DNA of 64,000 nucleotides from Agapanthus africanus (taxonomy: Eukaryota > Streptophyta > Magnoliopsida > Asparagales > Amaryllidaceae). The stretch lies in contig JASDDO010000016.1 in assembly GCA_030015575.1 (NCBI GenBank), positions 174,714,815 to 174,778,814 on the forward strand, in the 5' to 3' direction. Below, piece after piece: positions 1 to 9,932 of this stretch. The position numbers and the translations under genes were made by a program. Each line of letters begins with the position of its first letter. The first letter of the stretch is position 1. The notes beneath the pieces are model-generated. The model worked only from the letters and a program-made list of their open reading frames with translations. It made no database searches and was not told the DNA's origin.

Positions 1-1
1 T

Positions 2-2224
2 CTAGGCCTGGCGGGCTACTACAGGCGTTTTGTTCAGGACTTCTCCCGTATAGCTGCACCGTTGACCAGTTTGACCCGGAAGGGAGTTCCTTTCGTTTGG
101 ACAGAGGAGTGCGAGCGCAGTTTTCAGCAGCTACGGACTTGTTTGACTACGGCGCCGGTATTATCTTTGCCTTCGGGATCAGGCGGATTTGTTGTCTACT
201 GTGATGCTTCGCGAGTGGGATTAGGATGCGTATTGATGCAGCATGGCCGGGTGATCGCTTACGCTTCTCGGCAGTTGAAGAAGCATGAACAGAACTACCC
301 CACTCATGATTTGGAGATGGCTGCAGTGGTCTTTGCACTGAAGATTTGGCGACATTACCTGTACGGCGAGTCATGTCAGATATTCACCGATCACAAGAGC
401 TTAAAGTACATATTTCAGCAGCGAGACCTGAACCTCAGACAGCGTCGTTGGATGGAGTTAGTGAAAGACTACGACAGCGAGATCTTATATCACCCCGGCA
501 AGGCAAATGTGGTGGCAGATGCGTTGAGTAGGAGGCCCGGGGGTAGTCTATCCTTTTTGCGCGCAGTGCAGAGGCAGTCATCAGCAGATTGGCAGACGTT
601 ATGCGACAGCCGAGTTGAGTTCGAGTTCACTCAGACAGGAGGACAGCTCGCGCATGTTCATGCACGCCCACAGTTGCTTGACCGTATATATGAGGCACAG
701 CGCAGTGACGACCGTTGCTCAGAGATCGTGGCACAGATGGGACAGGGCAGATTTTCCGAGTTCGTGATTGACGATCAGGGGATTTTACGATATGGATCTA
801 GACTGTGCGTACCCGATGCTGATGGATTACGGCGCGACATTCTCGAGGAGGCACACCGATCAGTGTATAGTGTCCATCCCGGTTCCACCAAGATGTACCA
901 TGATATGAGAGAGACCTACTGGTGGGACGGGATGAAGAGGGACATTGCGGAGTTCGTTTCGAGATGCCTGACTTGTCAGCAAGTCAAGGCCGAGCACCAG
1001 AGGCCCGCAGGAGAGCTACAGCCGTTACCCATTCCAGAGTGGAAATGGGAGCAGATTTCGATGGATTTCGTTGTGGGTCTACCCAGGACCAGTCGAGGGT
1101 ACGACTCCATCTGGGTGATCGTGGATAGATTGACGAAAGCGGCTCACTTCCTGCCAGTGAAGACGACTTTCAGCTTCGCTCAGTATGCTCAGCTCTATAT
1201 TGACGAGATCGTGCGACTACATGGCGTACCGACTTGTATCGTGTCAGATCGAGGCACTCAGTTCACCAGCCGAATTTGGCAGAGACTTCAGGAGGCTTTG
1301 GGCACTCGTTTGAGCTTCAGCACAGCGTTTCATCCGCAGACATACGGACAGTCAGAGCGGACCATTCAGACTCTCGAGGACATGCTCAGAGCGTGCGTTT
1401 TAGACTTTGGTGGTAGCTGGGATCGTCATTTACCTCTAGTGGAGTTCTCCTACAACAACAGCTTCCAGGATACTATTCAGATGGCACCTTTCGAGGCATT
1501 GTATGGGAGGAGATGCAGATCGCCCGTTTGTTGGACAGAGCTCAGCGAGAGCAGCATTTTGGGGCCGCAGCTTGTTGAGGAGACGACATTGAAGATACAG
1601 TTGATCTGAGACCGGATGAGAGTGGCTCAGAGCAGACAGAAATCCTTTGCAGACAGGCGCCGTCGCAGATTAGAGTTCGCAGTTGGCAACCATGTTTTTC
1701 TGAGGGTCTCTCCGATGAAGGGCGTGATGCGTTTTGGGCGAAAGGGGAAGCTTAGCCCTAGATTCGTAGGTCCCTTCGAGATCCTCGAGCGTGTTGGCGC
1801 TGTTGCTTATCGTTTGGCTCTTCCTCCCAGCTTTCCCGATGTTCACCCCGTCTTCCATGTTTCGATGCTCCGCAAGTACCTTCACGACCCTTCGCATGCG
1901 ATTCAGCACCCGACAGTCCAGCTAGAGCGCGACCTTTCTTTTGCAGAGCAGCCGGTGGCCATCCTGGATCGGCAGGTGAAGAAGTTGAGGTCGAAGATTA
2001 TACCAACCGTCAAGGTCCTTTGGCGTAGCCCGAGCAGCGAGGAGGTTATCTGGGAGGCCGAGGGCGAGATGAGGAAGAAGTATCCCCATCTCTTCGAAGG
2101 TACGCGTAGCTATATTTTTTTTAAATTCGGGGACCGAATTTCTTTAAGGGGGGAAGATTGTAGCGTCTTGAAAAGTCGTTTTGGTGTTTTCCTGAAATTC
2201 GGGGAAAATTCGGTATTTTTCTGA
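2..2224 (+). pseudogene. pol: gypsy pol fragment: RT end, RNase H, integrase, chromodomain-like tail
   Basis: The fragment starts in the last conserved block of reverse transcriptase (LAGYYRRFV, from position 2). RNase H follows at about 185-540, with its acidic residues in CDAS, DLE, TDH and ADALSR. The integrase zinc finger lies at about 850-990 (paired His, then CLTCQQVK). The integrase core runs from about 1040 to 1420 with the D,D,E residues in MDF, SDRGTQF and QSERT. The C-terminal part at about 1616-2110 resembles the chromodomain-bearing tail of plant chromoviruses, which is thought to guide integration to heterochromatin. An open frame continues over the polypurine tract and some 65 bases into the LTR. 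The fragment is cut at the window edge and broken in at least one place, so it is a fossil. Family assignment is sure; the Tekay clade is likely from motif memory, not from a search. Confidence 0.92.
2146..2158 (+). other. polypurine tract of gypsy element I
   Basis: A purine run (AAGGGGGGAAGAT) lies directly before the TG that opens the 3' LTR. It is the usual primer site for plus-strand DNA synthesis in LTR retrotransposons. Confidence 0.85.
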
Positions 2225-4039
2225 AAACCGTCTTTCTCGATATTTTGCAGTTTAGGGCTAATTATACCTTAAATGGATAGGTAATTACTTGTTTTTAGTA
2301 GCTAATGAGTTGATTATGAAATTTTGGTCATTTAAAAATTTTTCCCTATTTTTCAATTTTTTAATATTATTTTAAGCCGGTAAGAAAATACATTAAATAA
2401 GCGATAAATACAAATTTTTCCGGGCTAATTTTAATCTCTAAAATTATGATAATTATAATCTAGTGATAACATGAATTTTTAGTAATTTACTTTGTTTTTT
2501 AACAAATTTTTTTGATATGAAACGAATTTATTGAATTTTGGGCTAAAACTTGCAATTTTTGAGTTGTAGGGGGCCTTTTTGCATAAAATTTCTTTTGTAA
2601 AACCCCTCTCTCTTTTTCCTCAGCCCTAGGACAGCCCCACCTTGTGTGAGACCAGAAATTTCTGGCCTCAATTCTTTAGTTGCTTCTTGAGTTGATTTAA
2701 TGGTTTTATTTTAATTAAAATGGATAAAGTATGGTGCATTGACTTTGTGGACTTGACCCATGACCTTCCCCACTTGCCCACACCATCCCCACTCATCCTC
2801 TCAGCTGAGAATCCCTGCAGGAAAACAGCCCCCAAATTTCCCTCTCTCATTTCCTTCTAAACTCATCAAATTCCAACTCAAAATCCTTACAAATCCACAA
2901 ATTTCTTCACAAAACCAAAGCAAATCCTTATGCTATCCTTTCCTTAGCCATTCTTGCTTGGATCTTGGTGTTTGAGGCCATCACTTGGAGCAAAATCCAT
3001 TCTTTCTAGATCTCAAGTGAGGTATAATTCTCATCAAGTTACTTTCTTGTGTTGCTAAATTCCTTTAAATGCATGGTTTAGTGTTAATTTTAGTGTTAAT
3101 CCTAATATAGTTTCTTTTAGTTAATGGTTGATATTAAACTAGGGTTTTGAACCATGGTGGTTAATTAAGTTGTTTTATAGTTAATCTAGTTGTTAATGAA
3201 CTAATCTATATGGTTACCTTGTTATGTAGTCTTCTAATTGTGTTAATTTAGTTAACTTTAAAAGTTCGATTTTAGTTGTAATTGTCGTTTTAGGAATTTC
3301 AAGAGAGGGTTTATGTTTGGAGTGGTTTGTGAAACATGATTAGTGAGTTGATTAGGGTTTAGAAAACATTAATTAGTTGATTTAACCTAGATTGTTATCT
3401 AGTTGTTTTGCTAACCTAATCAATAGGGTTACTTTGCTTATGTGGCTTCAAATTATGCTAATCTAAGTTATTTTAGTGTGGAATTTTGATTGCAATTGCT
3501 ATTTATAAAAATCAAGAAAGGGTTTGGTTGTGGAATATAGGTTTTGAAGCATGATTAATGTGTTGAAGTTTTGTGTAGTGGTTATCTAATGGTGTGACTT
3601 GGGTAATTATGCTTTATTGTAGTCGTTTTGTCGCAAATCGGCGATTTTTGCACCGATTTTGGAATGCAAATGCTTACTAGATTTTTATAAAAATTATGTG
3701 ATGAATTATTTTCGACATCTTGATGATTGTAATGGCTTGTCCTATGACTTTTAGGTTGCGTGAGTGCGGATTTTTGGGTAGTCGGGTTTTAGTTTTGCCG
3801 GGCGACCAAATCGGCGTTTTTTTGGCAGTTTTTGCGATTTTCGCGTGTGTTCCGCGCACTTTGTGCACGTTGTACCTAGCTAGCGAACTTTAGTAGTTTC
3901 GATGGGGTTTTGCGTCGTTCTTGATATGTAACCTTATATTTGGTATTGATGTAAATTCCAGGTTCGGTCGCGGAGACGTCAGACGCGGCGCGAAAGGGAA
4001 AGGCGGTGATTGGACACAGCTAGCCAGGGATCCCGGTGA

Positions 4040-4056
4040 GTAGATGTAACATCTAC
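4040..4056 (+). other. small conserved hairpin in gypsy LTR (I)
   Basis: GTAGATG and CATCTAC pair perfectly around a 3-nt loop and are followed by GGGG. The LTR of element H has a matching hairpin at 61450-61465 (GTAGAT / ATCTAC, 4-nt loop), also preceded by GTGA and followed by GGGG. Function unknown. Confidence 0.7.
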
Positions 4057-4220
4057 GGGGGACTATCGTTGGATGGCGCAAGCCGTCCGATAGTTTTAGT
4101 GACTTACAAGATCCTTAGTAATGTTAATAATTAGGGGTGAAATACTTAATTGACTATTTGCTGCATCCATGCATTATATTGACATACCTATACGAAACCA
4201 TTTCATAGGACACTTGCACC

Positions 4221-4282
4221 ATTACCAGGGTTTTTATATCCAGCACGAGCACTATTCATGCTTACACACACACCCTGGTAAT
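4221..4282 (+). other. large hairpin with 40-nt loop in gypsy LTR (I)
   Basis: ATTACCAGGGT (4221-4231) and ACCCTGGTAAT (4272-4282) are perfect reverse complements of 11 bp and enclose exactly 40 nt. The LTR of element H has a hairpin in the same context (CACC before, CCATG shortly after) with 13-bp arms of different sequence and again a 40-nt loop (62456-62521). See findings. Confidence 0.85.
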
Positions 4283-5153
4283 TTCCATGCCACCACACTA
4301 GATAACTTTTAAATTGAAACCTTTTACTAATTGATACTTAAACTGGTACTATTGCCTTTAATTCCTTAAAAATGAAACCGTAGTATTGCTATTCATGTGC
4401 ATGTACTTCATCATATTAATTGTTCATGCTTAATACATTAATCACACATCGCAACTTGATTATTGATATCATGCGCATTCATTATCATTGATATATGCAC
4501 TTATGAGGATTTCTTGAGATTTTATGATATTGCTGGATTTCGGGGGAAAGCCGCAAGATTTCTAAACTTATTATATTTTTAAAATATGTAAATTGCGGTT
4601 TTCTAGTGATATAAGTGTCGTCCACCATGAGTTTGCTGTGGATTTGGAAATCCGTGTCGAGGAGTGGAGGAACCGGCACGGGTACATGGTGGGCCCGGTA
4701 AGGTACCCCGGGGCAAGAGGAATGTGGTGATGACGTTGAGCCTGGCAGGGGACGGATTACCTACCGGTGACTGTTTGGGACGGCGGATATCCAGAGGATA
4801 CCAACCGTGGCCGCTAGATGATGAGATATTGATATTTGAGATGGGTCAGCCGGACGGCTGAGGCCAGAGATACATTTATGAGATTTGAGACAGCTTTTGG
4901 GTGTCGTTGCTGGACACCGATTTTCGTCGATTCATTGACATTATGCTGGCATTCTAAAAGAGTTTCAAAAACAAAAAGAGATAAAATATTTCTTATATAT
5001 ACCTATTGAGACCTCAGATTTTCATGTTGCATACATATTAGCACACTGATATGATATACACACCTGCTAGTGCATCCAGTCATACCTGTATTTTAGATGC
5101 TAGGATGCTTGTGTGCATGCATACGATAGCCTTTGCAGATGTTATTTATTACT

Positions 5154-5193
5154 CACGAGTTGGCAACTCACCCCCGTTGTGCCACAGTCTTTT
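5154..5193 (+). other. conserved palindromic block in gypsy LTR (I)
   Basis: A block of about 35 bases containing GAGTTG-G-CAACTC, then a C-rich stretch and GTGCCACAGT, is almost identical to 63620-63655 in the LTR of element H although the surrounding LTR sequence has diverged greatly. It could be a promoter, RNA-processing or terminal-repeat landmark; the sequence alone does not say which. Confidence 0.75.
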
Positions 5194-5822
5194 GCAGGTC
5201 CGCTCCGTCAGTTCAGTAGCGGCGGGCGCACTTGTTCTTTTGCCTGTTTTGCTTGGGCTCGATATTTGCTCATAGGTGGGTTATGTTATTATTTTGTACC
5301 ACCTTGTATATTCTTGTTTCTAGTGTACTCCATCTACTGTTTCTACCAGATTATTGTATATGACCTAGAGATGAGACTGTGAGGTTTGTGGATTTTTATG
5401 CTGTATTTTGGGGTCGAGCTCACTTGAGCCGACATGCTACTTTTCTCATGCTTCCTTATGCTTTATTATGCTTGCTGTCATTTACATTGCGTGGGATTTA
5501 TGACCGCCTTGTGGCGAAGAGCTAGCTCCCGCTTGGGGAGGCCCTATTTTGTTGGATTCATGTATATATTTTGTTGTACCCATTTTGGGGGCCAGTATTT
5601 ACAAAGGAGACTCTGCCGAAATTTTCGGGAAAAATTGGTATTGTTTTTAAAAAGGGTTTTACATGACTTATTTGATAACTCGCTTTCAATTGTTTGGGTT
5701 TTCTTCACTCTTTTGCTTAATTGGTTTTGTTTTCTGGGCTTTGGCTTACTTATTTTACGGACGTCTTTAGACGTTTCGTAAACTTAAGTGCCAGTCACGT
5801 TCCGTACCCTGCGGGTCGTGAC

Positions 5823-7298
5823 AAGGGCTGATATGGAGATTTACTGGTAAGTGTTACTAGTAGTTTCTCGACCCGTTATGAGCCACACATCGACACGACT
5901 TATCGGTTACTGGGGTCTGACGTATACCACCCCTAGACTTGATATGCGACATATCAGACGAACAGACCGGACTGTACGGGAGTGTTACTGGTTGGATTCA
6001 CAGGAGAACGCACAGGCTAGCTTGTTGATCTTCTGATCGCTCAATACCTGGGTGGCTGTTACGTTTAGCTGACCGCTTGCAGCTTGTGGGTGTTTGATAT
6101 GATCATCACCTGCTACCGGCGTATTGACGATTCTTTAGAGTCCTACACAGAGGTTTCTTGGCTCAGGCGAAACAGAGTAGTGGCACATATGTGATATGCG
6201 CAGGAACGAGAATAATGCGATATGGGATACCGTATTATATTCTCAGGATATTTAGATATGAACCGGGTCATCGGATCAAGTGTTGATTCGATGAATCGGT
6301 ACATGATATATTAGTCGGTAATATTCGATATAGCCGGATCGTCGGATCAAGTGTTGATTCGATGATTTAATATATATAATATATATGATATATTATTATA
6401 TTAACTAATATTGGCTTGCTTTATTATTTCATTTTCTTAGTCTATGATACATTGATATATATGCGATATATGTTAATTGTATTATTTTCTTTTGTTGCAA
6501 ATATATAATATATATGTGATATATATTATTGTGACATGATATGATTAATTGTTAAACGTGTTTAAGGATGATTAATTGAGGTTAAGGTTTAATTTGGTTT
6601 AGTTGCTTCATGCACTTTCTAGAAGGTTTCTTCTTTTGTCATTACAAAGATCTTTTGTGATGACACATTCTAAACCAAACCAAACCCTAACCCTAGTTGT
6701 TTCTCTACTCATTTTCATCCAATCATCCTTGACCATGGTTAATAATTCAATCATATGTTTTATTCTATTCATCACAAAAGAAAAGGATTATGATTATCAT
6801 TATTCTTTATCCATTAACTTCTTCTTCTTCTCTCTTGAAGAAGCTCTCTTGAAAATTCTTATGTGATGAAAGATTATGAGAAAATGATATAAAAAGAAAG
6901 CAAAATCACTACTCTCTCATCCTCATCTCATCTAGCCCTTGGGATTAGGGTGTTCTTCTCTTTTGAGTGAGATAGCTTGAGTCGAAGCAACTTCAAGGTA
7001 GATCATCGTAGATTTGGATTACGACAAGCTAGAATGGATCGTTCGAGTCGTGGAGCCTCTCATGAGTCCGGGAGATCGTGGATCACGGCAAAGGGACTTC
7101 TACTCGGAGCTTGTGAAGTGAAGGAGCGGACTACAAAGGTTGTAATCCCTCACACTTAGATAAAAGTTATCTTATTGCATATTAAACCCTAATAATCTAG
7201 CAAAGATCCCGGCTTTGGGTTGTTCGGCACGTCTAAAATTTAATCCGGGCATGTTTGATGCCTTAAGAACCTTCACAAGAGTGCCTAGGAACCCTACA
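5823..7298 (+). repeat. 5' LTR of copia element A, distal 1,476 bp
   Basis: It matches 13971-15445 of the same element nearly base for base and ends AACCCTACA just before the PBS. The first 720 or so bases of this LTR lie beyond the gypsy insertion and outside the window. It contains two copies of a 25-bp imperfect palindrome (6270-6294 and 6341-6365) beside an AT-rich tract of ATATAT repeats (6366-6410). The small reading frames inside it also appear in the 3' LTR and are not genes. Confidence 0.92.
6270..6365 (+). repeat. two copies of a stem-loop unit in LTR of A
   Basis: A 25-bp unit (starting ATCGGATCAA, ending TTGATTCGATGA) occurs twice, 71 bp apart. Each unit folds on itself with 10-bp arms around GTG. 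The 3' LTR carries the same pair. The LTR of the old relative B has two hairpins at the corresponding place with other stem sequences (about 21295-21347). Confidence 0.8.
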
Positions 7299-7299
7299 G

Positions 7300-7311
7300 T
7301 GGTATCAGAGC
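7300..7311 (+). other. primer binding site of copia element A
   Basis: TGGTATCAGAGC lies one base after the 5' LTR. It is complementary to the 3' end of plant initiator methionine tRNA, the usual primer for reverse transcription in plant copia elements. Confidence 0.93.
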
Positions 7312-7500
7312 CTAGCTAGAGTATTAGGCGATGTGTTTACGAAGTTAAAACTCCGATCGAACCCGAAACGGACAAAATGGACCCCTCTCTGGAAATTTTT
7401 TAAATTTTGGGATTTTTCTGAATTAAAAATATGTAAAAAAATCAGCAGGCAATTATAAGAATTACCATAAAATCCGAGCCTCTAATTCCACCAAACAGCG

Positions 7501-7541
7501 GCGGAAGAGCGGCGCAAGCATGGCTTGAGCGGCGCTTCCGC
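7501..7541 (+). other. GC-rich leader hairpin of A
   Basis: GCGGAAGAGCGGCGCAAGC (7501-7519) and 7523-7541 pair at 16 of 19 positions. Hairpins at the same distance from the PBS occur in C (51240-51307), D (48687-48773) and E (45984-46030) with different stem sequences. A packaging or dimerisation role is an inference. Confidence 0.75.
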
Positions 7542-8932
7542 GGCGTAACAGTAAGATCAGGACACGTGGCTTCATGGTAATTCCCGTAGGTACTTGCTGA
7601 CCATTCTGGATATTTTTATTCTGTTCCAGGTGTTTAAAATTCTGGGGTTTGTTTTGTAATAGTAGACTCGATCGGAATATTTAAGTTCGTATTTCTTTCC
7701 GGATATTTAGAAACTGTTAAACTGGTTGAACGGATATCATTAACCCACTTTATTCCGGCACGGCAAACTTTCAAGCGTTGAATTTTTATTGGGTTTAAAT
7801 CTTTCGGAAAATTGTACAAGTTAAGCGGTGGACCCTCTAGAAGACAACAAACCTTAACTCGATTATGTGACCGTCTTGAACTGCCTTTTGAACCTTCGGG
7901 TTTAGGGCAGTACGGCGTGCCACATGTGAGGCGTTGGCTTGGCCCTTCTACGGCTGGATCACTGGTACTGTGACATATTCTGGGATTATTTGAACTCCGC
8001 TCAAGAGTTGAGCACTTCGGGAAATTTTGGGTGTTTGATTATCTGTTCAAATAGTTTAATACCGTATATTTATATGGAATGTGATACAATATGTGGAATT
8101 CATAGAGTTAGGCATGAAATACGAAGTATGTGATATTTCGGATTTACGATGTCTAAAGTGATTGTGGATTCCAAATATTGTAGTTTTACACTTTCTTTTC
8201 TGTGACCGTAAGCGTAGTATGTGGTGTATCGCCGGCTTCGTTGCTATACATCAACGACAATCGGGATACGCATACTTGCTTACGTTGATGATATGAGATA
8301 TTATGTGTTGCTGTGATATGTTATATTGGATCGTCGCGATCAGAATAGCCGGGGGTTTTATGTGAGATGAGGGTTTTTATTTTCATTCATGTAAAATTCT
8401 TTTGTAATGTAATATTCTTTTATTTGGGGCACTTCCTGGTTGCGGTTGCTGTCACCAGTGTATATTATTTACTTTTCCGCTTTAGGTAGACCCAAGGAGG
8501 GGAGCACAAGTAACCGGGTTCTAGGGTCCAGAGGGAGGCCATCTCGAGGAGTCGAGACCGGGTCTCCTAACCCTAGAATTGGCAGAGTTACTTGCCGCTC
8601 GCGTAGGGGTCTTGGGATGTGGGTTTGGCTATTCGTCGCGACCGTGGAATCCGTGTTTTATACAGGCTCGTATTGAAAACACGGACGTCCTAGTATATCC
8701 AATATTTCATATATGTTCTTCTGCTGCAATGTTCTGTGATGAGATCATATTACTGCCTGAGACGAATGCTTATACTATATATATATGCTGATATATAAAT
8801 ATTACTGCTTTCGTTTCTTCTGTGATGCTTAGGAAGCATAAGCTGATGGGATTTTTATTAATGAGATTAATAAAAGAAAAGAAACCTAAAGATGTTGTAG
8901 AATCAAAAACTTTATAAAAAGGGTAGCTACAG

Positions 8933-9176
8933 TTTTGCTTTGCACAGTGATATATACGATATATTCTGCACCTTATTCGATGAGGAAAGGACCGAGATCC
9001 CTTCACCGGGAGTGACTCCTTTAGCGAAACTGGCAGATGCTACAAAACGCGGTTTGTCTTTTGATTGCTTTAAGTGTTTTGCTTTGCACAGCGGTATATA
9101 TGATATATCCTGCACCTTATTCGATGAGGAAAGGGCCGACGATCCCTTCACCGGGAGTGACCCCTTTAGCGAAACT
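8933..9176 (+). repeat. duplicated 100-bp leader module of A
   Basis: A module of about 100 bp (starting TTTTGCTTTGCACAG, with ACCTTATTCGATGAGGAAAG in the middle, ending in TTTAGCGAAACT) occurs at 8933-9031 and again at 9077-9176, an offset of 144 bp. Related pairs occur in the leaders of C (30821-30907 and 30951-31042) and E (44711-44805 and 44852-44942); B shows a single copy near 15850-15960. Confidence 0.85.
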
Positions 9177-9296
9177 AAGAAAAGCCTCAAAAACACTCCT
9201 TTTCAAAACTTCACTCGATTCTACGACGATATCAAGTTCATTACGCTCTGGGTTTTCTGAAAAACCTGCGTAGCCCTCCGTCATTTCAGATAGAGA

Positions 9297-9527
9297 CTAG
9301 TTAGTATTCGTGCTGCGTTTGTTGACCTTAGCCAAGGCGTGGTGTACGGTAGCTAATTAGTATTTGTCTGCTAAAACATGAGATGTGATTGAGTTAGGGT
9401 AGTCGTGCGACTTTGTTGACCTTAGCCAAGGGTCGTACGGATGGGTTTAATTCAATCAAGAAATGACGGATTGAACTTGACTAGCGCTTATGATTTGTTG
9501 ACCTTAGCCAAGGTCATAAGTTGCTAG
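9297..9527 (+). other. three successive leader hairpins with shared loop motif (A)
   Basis: The 16-mer GTTGACCTTAGCCAAG occurs at 9321, 9415 and 9497. Each copy is flanked by complementary arms of its own sequence: 9297-9304 with 9353-9360, 9387-9395 with 9449-9457 (plus inner arms near 9404 and 9431), and 9481-9493 with 9514-9527. Related triplets are seen in the other leaders. Confidence 0.8.
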
Positions 9528-9932
9528 GGGCAAAAGCATTATCGGGAATTTCAAGTGTTGAAATTTGCAATGAGATTGCATACCTCCTATGAGATAGTTG
9601 GATCCTGATACCCACTGCGAGTAAGAGTTACTCCTGGGAGAGTTTTACACAGGACAATTAGTCATTCAAGTAGGTGTCTAAGAAAAGTGTTAACGAGGTT
9701 ACGCCTCTGGGAAAATGAGGTTTACATTAATTAGGTCCGTGCGAAAGCATGGGGAACCTCCCTCAAAGTACCGACACTGATCTGGCTGAAAGATTGACGA
9801 AATTGTAGGGTGTAATTAATCCCGGCTAATCTTACCTTTTAGGGTTTTAAGGTAGATTTGATAAAAACAGTGGGAGACATCCTGATTAGATAAGATAATA
9901 ACCAATCTAATCTTGCAAGAGCATACGCTAAA

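Larger units (their letters stand above)
1..5822 (+). mobile_element. Ty3/gypsy chromovirus (Tekay-like), element I, 3' part
   Basis: This is the right-hand part of a Ty3/gypsy retrotransposon that enters from the left edge. The visible parts, in order, are the end of reverse transcriptase, RNase H, integrase with a chromodomain-like tail, a polypurine tract and a 3.66-kb 3' LTR. The domain order RT-RH-IN defines Ty3/gypsy. The integrase tail (VHPVFHVSMLRKY, then VLWRS and KYPHLF) and the very long LTR are typical of the Tekay clade of chromoviruses. The coding part is broken in at least one place. The element lies inside the 5' LTR of copia element A: the sequence right after it continues A's LTR, and the expected 5-bp target duplication would be AGGGC (5823-5827), with its partner outside the window. 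Its insertion is therefore younger than A. Confidence 0.93.
2159..5822 (+). repeat. 3' LTR of gypsy element I (3,664 bp)
   Basis: The LTR begins TGTAGCGTC right after the polypurine tract and ends GGGTCGTGACA right before the resumed LTR of copia element A, so both ends are set by context. A length of 3.66 kb is within the Tekay range. It has AT-rich first and GC-richer second halves and no convincing gene; short open frames at 2760-2975 and 5434-5781 are taken as chance. Blocks shared with the LTR of element H (60091-64000) are a small hairpin (4040-4056), a large hairpin (4221-4282), a CCCGG-rich block near 4680-4720 and a palindromic block near 5154-5193. The overall sequence is otherwise very different from H, so these blocks stand out. 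Confidence 0.9.
7312..9932 (+). other. leader (untranslated) region of copia element A
   Basis: This 2.6-kb stretch between PBS and pol has no credible coding frame. It holds a GC-rich hairpin 189 nt after the PBS (7501-7541), a duplicated 100-bp module (8933-9176), three successive hairpins (9297-9527) and a CT-rich run (about 9938-9955) just before the coding region. The same order of landmarks recurs in the leaders of C, D and E on the other strand, although D seems to lack the duplicated module. Such long structured leaders are known in Angela-type copia elements. Confidence 0.85.

Noticed and set aside
62-120. Start of a gene at 62 on a TTG codon
   Set aside because: The coding frame continues unbroken to the left edge as the end of reverse transcriptase, so 62 is not a start.
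5434-5781. 115-codon open frame rich in Cys, Leu and Phe
   Set aside because: Inside the LTR of gypsy element I, no homologous frame in LTR H; composition follows a T-rich stretch.
6676-6690. Telomere-like CCCTAACCCTAG in the LTR of A (also near 14828)
   Set aside because: Only about two units, present in both LTR copies; an ordinary part of the LTR, not a telomere relic.
8933-9176. Repeats in leaders considered as a CRISPR-like or satellite array
   Set aside because: Only two units, about 100 bp long, in a eukaryotic retrotransposon leader; not CRISPR.
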